From NCBI GenBank assembly GCA_020853575.1, contig JADYYP010000081.1, positions 1 to 64,000 on the forward strand: a DNA stretch of 64,000 nucleotides, read 5' to 3'. This DNA comes from Planctomycetota bacterium (GTDB taxonomy: Bacteria > Planctomycetota > UBA1135 > GCA-002686595). Under the pieces are notes generated by a model, which searched no databases, was not told where the DNA came from, and saw only the letters and a program-made list of their open reading frames with translations. Position 1 is the stretch's first letter. Each line of letters starts with the position of its first letter. Below are positions 53,901-62,637 of this stretch, in pieces. The translations under genes and the position numbers were made by a program.

Positions 53901-55118
53901 ATGGGACGCGCGAAAGCCCTGGCTTCGACCGCAATCCGTGGTGTACACGCCGCGCGCGAGCACCAGATCACGATCTTCGAGCGGCTCGAGGACCTGACGC
54001 GCCGCGCGCGCCGTCACGATCCGGTTGCTCCCGCGATCGCCATCTTCTGCATCGTCCTGGCGCTCTCGATGATCGGCCTGATCGTCCAAGCCAGTCACGC
54101 GGCGACAACGCTGCCTGCGGAAGAGTTCTCGGCGGAGCTCAAGAAACAGGTGCTCTTCCGCTGCGCGGGCCTGGCCGTGATGCTCGGTGCCGCACGCCTC
54201 GGCCCGAGCGGTCTGCGGCGCTACATCCCCGCGCTGCTCGTGGTCATGGCGCTGCTCCTCGTCGCGGTCTTCTTGCCGCACATCGGCGACGAGAAGAACG
54301 GCTCGAATCGCTGGATCGATCTGGGGCTCGTCAGCTTCCAGCCCTCCGAATTGGCGCGCATCGTGATCGTGCTGTGGATCGCCGATCGCTGTGTGCGGCT
54401 CGGACCACTGGTGCAGGACATCAAGCGCGGTGTCGCCCCGATGCTCGCGCTGGGGCTGTTCTTCTTCGGCCTCGTAGCCGTCGAAACCGACCTCGGCGGT
54501 GCGGTGCTGATGCTGATCTGCATCTTGGCGACGATGTGGGTCGGAGGTGCCCGACCGACTCACGTGTTCGGCACCTTCACGACCGTGGGAGCCGGCGCGG
54601 CTGTGGTGGCGTTCACCGCCATCCCCTACATGCGCAAGCGCATCCTGATGTTCCTGGGCCACAGTCACAATCAACAGGTCACCGACTCGTTCTCGGCAAT
54701 CGGCTACGGTGATTTCTTCGGAGTGGGGGTCGGCCGCGGCCCCGCGCGGAACTTCGGCGTGCCCTATTTGGAGTCGGACTTCGTCTTCGCGCAGATCGGC
54801 GAGGAACTGGGCTTCTTCGGGATGCTCGTCGTGCTCGGCCTGTTCGCCGCCCTCTTGTGGTTCGGCCTGCGGTTGGTGCTCTCCATCAAAGACCGCTACG
54901 ACGCATTGGCGACGTTCGGTCTGCTCATTTCCACGTCGGTCCAGGCGATGCTGCACGTGCAAGTCGTCGCGGGACTGGCTCCACCCAAGGGCATGACCCT
55001 GCCCTTCATTTCCCACGGCGGAACTTCCCTGATCGTCTCGTCCATCGGCGTCGGTCTCGCGCTCGGCGCGGCCCGACGCTGGGCGGGAGAGCGAGAACAA
55101 GTCGTCGCGTCGTCGTGA
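53901..55118 (+). CDS. ftsW: SEDS peptidoglycan polymerase FtsW/RodA
   Basis: A 405-residue membrane protein of the shape, elongation, division and sporulation family, the lipid II polymerase that pairs with a class B penicillin-binding protein such as the ftsI product upstream. Roughly ten helices. Motifs: GSNRWIDLGLVSFQPSELAR, VETDLGGAVLM (catalytic Asp region), FGVPYLESDFVFAQIGEELGF and the last loop GLAPPKGMTLPFISHGGTSL. The N-terminal cytoplasmic extension of about 40 basic residues is longer than usual. Sequence alone does not separate FtsW from RodA; cluster position favours FtsW. Confidence 0.93.
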   Translation: MGRAKALASTAIRGVHAAREHQITIFERLEDLTRRARRHDPVAPAIAIFCIVLALSMIGLIVQASHAATTLPAEEFSAELKKQVLFRCAGLAVMLGAARLGPSGLRRYIPALLVVMALLLVAVFLPHIGDEKNGSNRWIDLGLVSFQPSELARIVIVLWIADRCVRLGPLVQDIKRGVAPMLALGLFFFGLVAVETDLGGAVLMLICILATMWVGGARPTHVFGTFTTVGAGAAVVAFTAIPYMRKRILMFLGHSHNQQVTDSFSAIGYGDFFGVGVGRGPARNFGVPYLESDFVFAQIGEELGFFGMLVVLGLFAALLWFGLRLVLSIKDRYDALATFGLLISTSVQAMLHVQVVAGLAPPKGMTLPFISHGGTSLIVSSIGVGLALGAARRWAGEREQVVASS

Positions 55119-55159
55119 CGACTCGCACAACCTGAATTCAAAGAAGGAACTCGACTGTC

Positions 55160-56119
55160 ATGCAGAAAATCGAACGTTATGGCGTGATCGCCCTTGTCGT
55201 TTTGTTGGTGACCATCCTGGCCGTGTCGCTGTGGGGCGAAAGCGGCTGGAACTGGAAGTTCTGGGAGAAAGACGCGAACAAGCCCGAGGTCGCCAGCGTG
55301 GACGCAACGCGCCCGCGCCGCGGTCCGCGCGCCGCGCTCGAGCAGCAGAACACTGGTGCGCTCCCGCTGGGCAGCGCAGTGCCCTCTCCCGCTCCCGTGC
55401 AGCTCCAGCAGGAGCCCGTCAATGGTGTCGTCGCTGTTCCCGGCACCCAACTCGGTGCGCAGAACGCTTCGGCGAACGGGACCGCGCAGGATCCTCGTGC
55501 GACGACGACGCCGGTCGCCATGCAAGCGCCGGGCGCGATCCCGACTCCGCTCGGCGGCACGAATCCGACCGGCCAAGGCGCGCAGCCCGCGCTGCCGGTG
55601 CAGGACCAAACGCACCCCGTGGTGCGCAACCAGCCCGCGCCGATCGTTGCGCCGACGCCCCAGTCCGGAGCGCGCACCTATGTCGTTCGCGCGGGCGACA
55701 CGCTCGGTGGAATCGCGTCGCGTGAACTGGGCTCGAGCGCGCGCTGGACGGAGATCCAAGCGCTCAACGGCAATCTCGACCCGAAGAAAGTGCGCGAAGG
55801 CATGAAGTTGCAGTTGCCGGCGGGCGCGCGCGTCGCGACCAACGAGACCAAGAAGGACGCTCCGAAGAAGTCCGCTGCCGGAAACAAGACCTATGTCGTC
55901 AAGAGCGGCGACACGCTCTCGAAGATCGCGGCCCGTGAGTTGGGCGACGGCGACCGCTGGAACGAGATCAAGGCGTTGAATCCGGGCATGGACCCTCAGA
56001 AGCTCAAAGTCGGTCAGAGCATCGTCTTGCCGGCGGGCACGGTGGCCAAGGTCGACGCCGCGAGCAACGAGAAGATCGGCTGGAGCCCGCGCGCCGAGCG
56101 CAAGTCGGCCGTGCAATGA
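55160..56119 (+). CDS. Membrane-anchored protein with two LysM domains
   Basis: A 319-residue protein. One N-terminal membrane helix (about 7-24) is followed by a Pro/Ala/Gln-rich linker of about 140 residues that could span the periplasm, then LysM domains at about 173-217 (TYVVRAGDTLGGIASRELG) and 244-288 (TYVVKSGDTLSKIAARELG). LysM binds GlcNAc in peptidoglycan, so the protein tethers the membrane to murein. A good AAGGA ribosome-binding site lies at 55144-55148. It sits where murD or division scaffold genes occur in other clusters, suggesting a role in wall synthesis or division (inference). Overlaps the next small gene by ATGA. Confidence 0.88.
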   Translation: MQKIERYGVIALVVLLVTILAVSLWGESGWNWKFWEKDANKPEVASVDATRPRRGPRAALEQQNTGALPLGSAVPSPAPVQLQQEPVNGVVAVPGTQLGAQNASANGTAQDPRATTTPVAMQAPGAIPTPLGGTNPTGQGAQPALPVQDQTHPVVRNQPAPIVAPTPQSGARTYVVRAGDTLGGIASRELGSSARWTEIQALNGNLDPKKVREGMKLQLPAGARVATNETKKDAPKKSAAGNKTYVVKSGDTLSKIAARELGDGDRWNEIKALNPGMDPQKLKVGQSIVLPAGTVAKVDAASNEKIGWSPRAERKSAVQ

Positions 56120-56331
56120 ACGAGCGGACGCGCATCGCATTCATCACGGGCTGCATGTTCGTGATCGGAATGCACGTCAAGACTGCGGGTCGCATGTTGA
56201 TCGTCGGCTGGCTCGGTCCGTACGCGGACCAGCCCGTCGTCGAGAACGTGGACGTCACTGCCCGGACGGCGGACACGTTGGTGCGCGCGGAGTCGGTCGA
56301 GGCACGCGTGCTCGGAGAGACCAGTCGCTGA
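56116..56331 (+). CDS. Small hypothetical protein
   Basis: A 71-residue reading frame that begins in the ATGA overlap with the LysM gene, which supports its being translated. Residues 6-33 are moderately hydrophobic (IAFITGCMFVIGMHV, then MLIVGWLGPY) and may be one membrane helix; the last 35 residues are polar. No family was recognised. After its stop, 237 bases lead to the favoured murG start, or 114 bases to an alternative murG start at 56446. Confidence 0.5.
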   Translation: MNERTRIAFITGCMFVIGMHVKTAGRMLIVGWLGPYADQPVVENVDVTARTADTLVRAESVEARVLGETSR

Positions 56332-56568
56332 TCGAGCGCACGTCGTCGACCGGACTCTTGCACGCGAGGTCGTGCGCGCCAGCCCGCGAGGCAGCGCGCA
56401 CGGCGCTCGCGACGGTCCCAGCGCGCGTGGGGGAATTTCACTTCGATGAGCCCGACACTTGCACCGACACCGACTCGGCACGAACTCGCGCCGACGAACG
56501 ACGTGGCGCGGAGTCTCGCGCCTCGCGTGGAGGACGCGCTCTTGAGCGCTGAACGGCCGTGGAGCAGC

Positions 56569-57699
56569 ATGCGCGTGGCGCTGGCCGGCGGCGGCACCGG
56601 CGGACACATCGTCCCCGGTCGTCACTTGCTCTCGCACACCCACCAGGACCTGGGCGACGTGCTGTGGTTCTGCACCGGTCGGCCGGTGGAATCCAAGGCC
56701 TTCGCGGGGCTCGAGCACGAGCTCGGCAAGGTGCCCATGGCGCGCGTCGCGCTGTCCCTCGAGCCCGACGGTGGAGGTGCGCCGTCCCTGGCGCGCCTCG
56801 CGCTGCGCAACCTTCCCTGCTACCGCAAGGCACTGCGCGAGCTGCGCGACCATCGAACGCAGCTGGTGCTCGGACTCGGTGGCTTCACTTGCTTGCCGGT
56901 CGTGCTCGCGGCGTGGTCGCTGAAGCTGCCGATCGCATTGCTCGAGATCAACGCGGCCAAGGGGCGTGCCACGCGCAGCTTGGCACCGCTGGCGACGCGC
57001 GTGTTCCACGCGTGGCGCGGCACGCTTCCCGGCGGGAGAGAATCGGAACGCGACCTGTGGACAGGGCCTCCGCTCGCGCCCAGCTTCGCCGCGGGTGCGA
57101 TCGGCGAAGGAGAGGCGCAGCGCGCGCGCTCGCAGATCGGATTCGACGCACAGCGTCCGCTCGTCTTGATCCTCGGCGGCAGCCAAGGAGCTGGCGCCCT
57201 CAATCGATTCGTCGCGACGCACGTCGACGAGTTCCTCCGTCGCGGCGTGCAGGTGCTGCACCAGACGGGCCCAGGTCGGCTCGACCAGGGCGCGCCAGAG
57301 AAGAGCGGCTATCGCAAGGTCGAGTTCGTGGTCGATGTCCACACCGCGCTGAGCGCGGCGACGTTGGTGCTGTGCCGCGGCGGTGCCTCGACCCTGGCCG
57401 AGGTCGCCGCCATGCGCCGCGCTGCGTGGGTCGTGCCCTACCCGCACCACAAGGACCAGCACCAGCGCAAGAACGCGCTAGAGCTCGGCGCCGGAGTTCA
57501 GATCGTCGAGGAAGAGCGCCTGTCGAAAGACCTGGCGTGCGAGCTCGTGCAGAAGACCACGCCGACCGGCCTGTCCGAGCTCGAGCGCCGGTCCGCCGCG
57601 CTGGCGCAGGCCATGGCGCTCGATGGAGCGCAGCGCATTTGGAGCGAGCTCGTGAAGGTCGTGGCGCTGGGCCGGCGCGAATCCAGGGCGAATTCTTGA
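56569..57699 (+). CDS. murG: UDP-GlcNAc transferase MurG
   Basis: A 376-residue GT-B enzyme that adds GlcNAc to lipid I to make lipid II on the cytoplasmic face. It begins MRVALAGGGTGGHIVPG with the canonical glycine loop at 7-13. Then GLGGFTCLPVVLAA, LLEINAAKGRATR, LILGGSQGAGALN, VEFVVDVHTALSAA, LCRGGASTLAEVAA and PYPHHKDQHQRKNA, the UDP-GlcNAc motif (DxxQxxNA). Start: the ATG at 56569 matches the family N-terminus and follows a GGAG; an in-frame ATG at 56446 would add 41 low-complexity residues and cannot be ruled out. Confidence 0.93.
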   Translation: MRVALAGGGTGGHIVPGRHLLSHTHQDLGDVLWFCTGRPVESKAFAGLEHELGKVPMARVALSLEPDGGGAPSLARLALRNLPCYRKALRELRDHRTQLVLGLGGFTCLPVVLAAWSLKLPIALLEINAAKGRATRSLAPLATRVFHAWRGTLPGGRESERDLWTGPPLAPSFAAGAIGEGEAQRARSQIGFDAQRPLVLILGGSQGAGALNRFVATHVDEFLRRGVQVLHQTGPGRLDQGAPEKSGYRKVEFVVDVHTALSAATLVLCRGGASTLAEVAAMRRAAWVVPYPHHKDQHQRKNALELGAGVQIVEEERLSKDLACELVQKTTPTGLSELERRSAALAQAMALDGAQRIWSELVKVVALGRRESRANS

Positions 57700-57730
57700 G
57701 TCACGCAATCGCGGAGATGAGATAGCACAC

Positions 57731-59269
57731 ATGTTGGACCACGGCATCGAAGCCACGACGGATGGGTTGGAGTCGCGCCTGACGGCGCAGGGCGCGCAGC
57801 GCGGCTCGTCGCGCACGCCGATCCCCGGGTTGCCACGTCGCATCCACCTGTTGGGCGCAGGCGGTGCGGGTGTCTCCGGCGCCGCGCGCGTGTTGATCGA
57901 TCACGGGCACGTGCTGACCGGCCACGACCGGAGCGCGAGCGAGCACGTGGAGCTGTTGCGTCGAATGGGCGCGCGCATCGAGATCTCGTCGCAGGAGAGC
58001 GCGCGCATTCCGGCCGATGCCGAGCTGGTGATCCGCTCGGCCGCGATCCCGACCGAGAGCGGCGCCGTGGCCGAGGCCCGAGAGCGCGGGGTCCCGGTCC
58101 TGAAGTACAGCGAGGCGCTCGGTCGCATCACTCCGATCGGTCGCACGCTCGCCATCGCTGGCACGCACGGCAAGACCACCACGTCTTGGATGGTGCACCA
58201 TGCGTTGCGCGGCCTGTCCGCCTACGAGTCCGGTCGAGCACGGCCCAGTCCGGGCGCGATCGTCGGCGGCGTGTGCCGCGTGATCGGCTCCAACGCGGTC
58301 ACCGAGGACGACGGCGGTTGGTTCGCCGTCGAGGCCTGCGAGTACGACCGCTCGTTCCTCAACTTGACGCCCCAGGGCGCGATCGTCACCAATGTCGAGG
58401 CCGACCACCTCGACTACTACGGCGACTTCGAGGCGATCAAGTCCGCATTCGCGCGCTTCGTCGATCGCGTGCCCCTGAACGGCCTGTTGGTCATCGGTCA
58501 CGACGTGACCCGCACCGTCGAACAGAATGCCCGCTGCCAAGTGTGGCGCATCGCGCGCGAGCTCAAGATCGACTTGCTCGGCGAGCGCAACGGGACCTTT
58601 GCGTTCCGTTTGAACGGCCCGAATTTCGTCGTCCCGCAGGTGTCATTGCAGGTGCCCGGTCAGTTCAACGTCGAGAACGCTGCCTGCGCCATCGCGCTCG
58701 TCGTGGGGCTCGCCGCGCGCGAGTGGAACATCGATCCCAACGTCGCGGCGGTCGCCGCGGCGCGCGGGCTCGAGCGCTACCAGGGGAGTCAACGGCGCTT
58801 CGAGCCGTGGGGCGCACTGGGCGGCGTGAACATCGTGCACGACTACGCGCACCATCCGACCGAGGTGCGCGTCACGCTCGAGGCCGCACGTCGCGTCTAT
58901 CCCGGTCGTCCTTTGCACGTGGTCTTCCAGCCTCACCAGCACAGCCGCACCGCGCGCTTCCTGGATGAGTTCGCGGATGCGCTGCGCATGGCCGACCGCG
59001 TCGTGGTCGCGGACGTCTACGGCGCTCGCGCGCACATCGACGGCGAGCACCAAGCCGGTGCGCCCGAGCTGGTCGAGCGCCTGCTGGCCGCGGGCGTGCA
59101 GGCCGCGCTCGGCGGTCGTCCCGCCGAGACCAGCCGCGTGTTGTGCTCGCAACTTCCGATGGACAGCGCCGTGCTGGTGCTCGGAGCCGGCGATATCGTG
59201 ACGATCAAGGATGATCTCTTCGCTGAACTGGCCCTGTGCCGCGCTGTCCGACGCGGATCTCTCCGATAG
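57731..59269 (+). CDS. murC: UDP-MurNAc:L-alanine ligase MurC
   Basis: A 512-residue Mur ligase adding the first residue, usually L-Ala, to UDP-MurNAc. After an extension of about 35 residues, HLLGAGGAGVSG begins the Rossmann N-terminal domain. The ATP loop GTHGKTTT starts at 144; then FAVEACEYDRSFL, IVTNVEADHLDYYGD, GQFNVENAACAIA, RRFEPWG, HDYAHHPTEV (typical of MurC), VVFQPHQHSRT and DVYGARA. Start: the ATG at 57731; no overlap with murG. The end overlaps murB by 59 bases in another frame. Confidence 0.95.
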   Translation: MLDHGIEATTDGLESRLTAQGAQRGSSRTPIPGLPRRIHLLGAGGAGVSGAARVLIDHGHVLTGHDRSASEHVELLRRMGARIEISSQESARIPADAELVIRSAAIPTESGAVAEARERGVPVLKYSEALGRITPIGRTLAIAGTHGKTTTSWMVHHALRGLSAYESGRARPSPGAIVGGVCRVIGSNAVTEDDGGWFAVEACEYDRSFLNLTPQGAIVTNVEADHLDYYGDFEAIKSAFARFVDRVPLNGLLVIGHDVTRTVEQNARCQVWRIARELKIDLLGERNGTFAFRLNGPNFVVPQVSLQVPGQFNVENAACAIALVVGLAAREWNIDPNVAAVAAARGLERYQGSQRRFEPWGALGGVNIVHDYAHHPTEVRVTLEAARRVYPGRPLHVVFQPHQHSRTARFLDEFADALRMADRVVVADVYGARAHIDGEHQAGAPELVERLLAAGVQAALGGRPAETSRVLCSQLPMDSAVLVLGAGDIVTIKDDLFAELALCRAVRRGSLR

Positions 59270-60182
59270 AACGACGATGCGCGTCGGCGGCCGCGCGCTG
59301 TGGCTGCTCGAGCCCGCCGATCCGAACGAGCTGCGTGCCGCGTACTCGGCAGCACGCGAGCGCGGGTTCGTTCCGCGCATCCTGGGCGGCGGGGCCAACC
59401 TCGTCATCGAGGACGGGCTCTACCGCGGAGTGGTGATCGCCACCGATCGACTCAAGCGCTGCTTTCGCCCGCTGGGTCCGGTGCCCGACTTTTCGCCGCA
59501 CGCTGCCGGCGCGCAAGTCGCACCCGCCGAGCCCAGCTCGGATCCGCGGCTGATCGCGTGGTGTGGAGCAACGATGCCCTCGCTGGTGCAGACGGCGACG
59601 GCGCTCGGACTCTCGGGCTTCGAGTGCCTCGCGGGAGTTCCGGGCCACCTCGGCGGTGGCATCGCGATGAACGCGGGCGGGCGCCACGGTGAGATCTGGA
59701 ACATGGTCGAGCTCGTGCGCGTGATCGAGCCCGACGGAACGATGCACGACTTGCCGCGTGCCGAGTGCACGCCGCGCTACCGCAACGGTGGCTTGGGTGA
59801 GCGCGTCGTCGTCGGCGCCGTGCTGCGCCTGGTGCCCTCGACGCCGTCGGAGGTCCGCGACCGAACGCGCGAGTACCTGCTGGAGAAGCGTCGCGTGCAA
59901 CCGGTGACGGAGTGGTCCGCCGGCTGTGTGTTCAAGAACCCCGATCCGGCGCGTTCCAATGGTTGCTCGGCGGGCAAGTTGGTCGAGCTCGCGGGGCTCA
60001 AGGGGCGGACGCGCGGAGATGCGATCGTCAGTCCACTCCACGGCAATTTCATCCTGAACCGCGGCGCGGCGACAGCGACCGACGTGCTCGGGCTGATCGA
60101 CGAAGTGCGCGCCGAGGTCGCCTCGCGCAGCGGAGTCGAGCTCGAGGTAGAGGTCAAGATCTGGCGCGCCGACCCGGCTTAG
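59211..60182 (+). CDS. murB: UDP-N-acetylenolpyruvoylglucosamine reductase MurB
   Basis: A 323-residue FAD/NADPH enzyme that reduces UDP-GlcNAc-enolpyruvate to UDP-MurNAc. TTMRVGG near 21-27, ILGGGANLVI (FAD binding), LAGVPGHLGGGIAMNAGG, YRNGG, AGCVFKNP, SAGKLVELAGLKG and HGNFILN, as in type II MurB. The proton donor in AGSxFKNP is Ser in E. coli, but here it is Cys239, a known natural variant in some phyla. The start at 59211 overlaps murC by 59 bases; a later GTG or TTG start would remove conserved residues. Last gene of the cluster. Confidence 0.94.
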   Translation: MISSLNWPCAALSDADLSDRTTMRVGGRALWLLEPADPNELRAAYSAARERGFVPRILGGGANLVIEDGLYRGVVIATDRLKRCFRPLGPVPDFSPHAAGAQVAPAEPSSDPRLIAWCGATMPSLVQTATALGLSGFECLAGVPGHLGGGIAMNAGGRHGEIWNMVELVRVIEPDGTMHDLPRAECTPRYRNGGLGERVVVGAVLRLVPSTPSEVRDRTREYLLEKRRVQPVTEWSAGCVFKNPDPARSNGCSAGKLVELAGLKGRTRGDAIVSPLHGNFILNRGAATATDVLGLIDEVRAEVASRSGVELEVEVKIWRADPA

Positions 60183-60613
60183 CGTGGCCGCGAGCTCCGC
60201 GCCTCGTCGCGAAAGCGAGACGCGCGCGAAGTCGTGCTCAAAAAAAGCTACGGCTGGAACATGCCGGTCCCGATAGGGAAGGCAGGCCGTCGCAGGCCGC
60301 CGAAACAACCCGCCGGGGCGTCTTCTCCCCACCCTCTTCTTCCACCGATTCCCCTATCGGTTCTGCCCCGGAGAGAGCGCTGGATCGAGCTTGCGACGGC
60401 CCTCTTCGTATCCACGGTGCTCGCGCGCCGCCGCGTGGCTCGCTGGCTCGCCCGAGGGCCGGCGTCTATGCTCTCGCCCCTCGTTTCAAGTCGGGACAGG
60501 AAACGAACCGTGTTGGGCCAGGTCGGTCCGAGCGGGCCCAGCGTCCCGCAAGAGGCCGTCGCAGGTTGCGGCGGACACGCCCTTGGGAGGACCCAAGGGA
60601 AGGAGTGAATGCC
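60183..60613. other. 431-base intergenic region with a long-range inverted repeat upstream of thrS
   Basis: No credible gene. CCGATAGGGAA at 60270-60280 can pair with TTCCCCTATCGG at 60349-60360 with one bulged base, enclosing 68 bases that include a pyrimidine-rich tract. Near the beginning, a TCGC-GAAA-GCGA hairpin lies about 30 bases after murB but has no T-run. A transcript terminator or leader-type control of thrS is possible; no T-box or known riboswitch core was recognised. thrS has a clear AAGGAG at 60599-60604. Confidence 0.45.
60599..60604 (+). promoter_or_regulatory. Ribosome-binding site of thrS
   Basis: AAGGAG nine bases before the ATG at 60614. It is one of the few strong Shine-Dalgarno sequences in the window and decides the thrS start: the nearer ATG at 60609 is out of frame. 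Confidence 0.75.
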
Positions 60614-62377
60614 ATGAGCGCTCAAGATGCGCCGCGGGACGGCGAGCCGTTCCCGCTGTCGACGCTGCGACACTCGGTGTCGCACCTGATGGCGTCGGCT
60701 GTTCAGAAGCTGTACCCCGGCGTCAAGTTCGGCTTCGGGCCGGCGATCGAGCACGGGTTCTACTACGACCTCGACCTGCCCGAGCCGCTCGAGGAAAAGG
60801 ACCTGCGGGCGATCGAGAAGGAAATGGAGCGCGTCGCCAAGCGCTCGCCGCAGATGGTGTGTGAGACGGTGACGCGCGACGAAGCGCGGCGACGACTCGA
60901 AGCCAAGAACCAGACCTACAAGCTCGAGGCGCTCGAGTTGATCCCCCAGGGCGAGGCGATCACGGTTTATCGCCACGGAGATTGGGAGGATCTGTGCGAG
61001 GGCCCGCACGTCGACCGGCTCGATCGCAAGTTCCATTTCAAGTTGCTCAACATCGCCGGGGCCTATTGGCGCGGGGACGAGAAGCGGCCGATGCTCCAGC
61101 GCATCTACGGCACGGCCTTCTGGAGCAAGGACGAGCTCGACCAGCACCTCAAGTGGCTCGAGGAGGTCAAGCTGCGGGATCACCGCAAGCTCGGCACCGA
61201 GCTCGACTTGTTCAGCACGCACGGCGATGCGGGAGCCGGTTTCGTCTTCTGGCATCCGCACCTGGGCGCGGTGCGGCGCGCGATCGAGGAGTTCATGTAC
61301 CAGGAGCAAGTGCGCCGCGGGTACGAGTTCGTGTACACGCCGCACGTGCTGCGCGAGGACCTGTTCAAGACTTCGGGGCACCTCGAGAACTATGGCGAGA
61401 TGATGTACGAGGGCTTCGGCATCGAGACCACGCGCTATCGCGTCAAGCCTATGAACTGCCCCGGGCACGTGATGATCTACGCCACGCGTGCGCACAGCTA
61501 TCGCGACTTGCCGTTGCGCATGGCGGAGCTCGGGACGGTGTACCGCTTCGAACGTTCCGGTGTGTTGCACGGGATGATGCGCGTGCGCGGTTTCACCCAG
61601 GACGACAGCCACATCTTCTGCACGCCCGACCAACTCGAGACCGAGATCGCGGGCGTGGTCGAGCTGGTCGACACGGTGCTGCGCACGTTCGGCTACACCT
61701 ACACGGCCTACTTGGCGACTCGACCCGAGAAGGCCATCGGCTCGCCGGAGATCTGGGAGCGCGCGACCAAGGCGCTGCGAGGTGCGGCCGAGCTGCGCCA
61801 GCTGCCGCTCGAGCTCGACGAGGGCGGGGGCGCGTTCTACGGGCCCAAGATCGACTTCAAGATCAAGGACTCGCTCGGCCGTGAATGGCAGATGTCGACG
61901 GTGCAGTGCGATTTCAACCTGCCCGAACGCTTCGACATCCACTTCACCGATTCCGATGGACAGCAGAAGCGACCGATCATGGTGCACCGCGCCATCCTCG
62001 GTTCGATGGAGCGCTTCATCGGTGGCTTGATCGAGCACTTCGCGGGCAAGTTCCCGCTGTGGTGCGCGCCCAAGCAGGTGGCCTTGATCCCGATCCGCGA
62101 GGAGCACACGGCCTACTGCAAGAAGCTCGAGCACGAGCTGCGCCAGGACCTCTACCGCGTCGACTGCATGGACGCTCCCGGCCACATGAACAACAAGATC
62201 AAGGAAGCCCAACACTTCCAGATCCCGTTCATGTTGATCGCGGGCGAACGCGAAGCCGCCGAGGGCACCGTCGCCGTGCGCCGCCGCGGAACGCGCGAAC
62301 AGCAAGTGATGCCGTTCAGCGAGTTCAAGGCGCTGCTCGATCGCTTGCGCAAGACGCGCTCGCTCGAGCTGGTTTGA
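60614..62377 (+). CDS. thrS: Threonyl-tRNA synthetase lacking the TGS domain
   Basis: A 587-residue class II synthetase that charges tRNA-Thr. It begins directly in the editing domain (RHSVSHLMA, His20 and His24 of the HxxxH site), so the N-terminal TGS domain of about 60 residues present in E. coli ThrS (642 residues) is absent. Catalytic domain: MNCPGH with zinc ligand Cys282, motif 2 YRFERSGVLHGMMRVRGF, zinc ligands His333 and His458, and motif 3 HRAILGSMERFIGGLIEH. The anticodon-binding domain covers the last 110 residues, from about 475. The gene stands alone, without infC, rpmI and rplT after it. Confidence 0.95.
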   Translation: MSAQDAPRDGEPFPLSTLRHSVSHLMASAVQKLYPGVKFGFGPAIEHGFYYDLDLPEPLEEKDLRAIEKEMERVAKRSPQMVCETVTRDEARRRLEAKNQTYKLEALELIPQGEAITVYRHGDWEDLCEGPHVDRLDRKFHFKLLNIAGAYWRGDEKRPMLQRIYGTAFWSKDELDQHLKWLEEVKLRDHRKLGTELDLFSTHGDAGAGFVFWHPHLGAVRRAIEEFMYQEQVRRGYEFVYTPHVLREDLFKTSGHLENYGEMMYEGFGIETTRYRVKPMNCPGHVMIYATRAHSYRDLPLRMAELGTVYRFERSGVLHGMMRVRGFTQDDSHIFCTPDQLETEIAGVVELVDTVLRTFGYTYTAYLATRPEKAIGSPEIWERATKALRGAAELRQLPLELDEGGGAFYGPKIDFKIKDSLGREWQMSTVQCDFNLPERFDIHFTDSDGQQKRPIMVHRAILGSMERFIGGLIEHFAGKFPLWCAPKQVALIPIREEHTAYCKKLEHELRQDLYRVDCMDAPGHMNNKIKEAQHFQIPFMLIAGEREAAEGTVAVRRRGTREQQVMPFSEFKALLDRLRKTRSLELV

Positions 62378-62637
62378 GCGCCAAGCGCAGTCAGCTTTTC
62401 ATCGCGCGGGTCGCGTCCGTCACGGGCCGCGGCCCGCGCGCGTTAGGGCTCGAGCGCTCAAGCGCCGGGTCTCGATCCGAGCGGAAGGGCACCGCGCCGA
62501 GCCGCTGCTGGATGCGCCGCGCGCTGGATCACCAACGCATGCCGAGTCGAGTCCCTGGCGGGACTCGCGGCGGAGTGCCGACTCGCTTGGTTCCGCCCGA
62601 ACTGAGATCGCGCGCGGCGCTCCACGTCCGAGCGCCG

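Noticed and set aside
56446-56568. N-terminal extension of MurG from the earlier ATG
   Set aside because: The 41 added residues are low-complexity and unlike MurG. The later ATG gives the conserved N-terminus, though the earlier start is not excluded.
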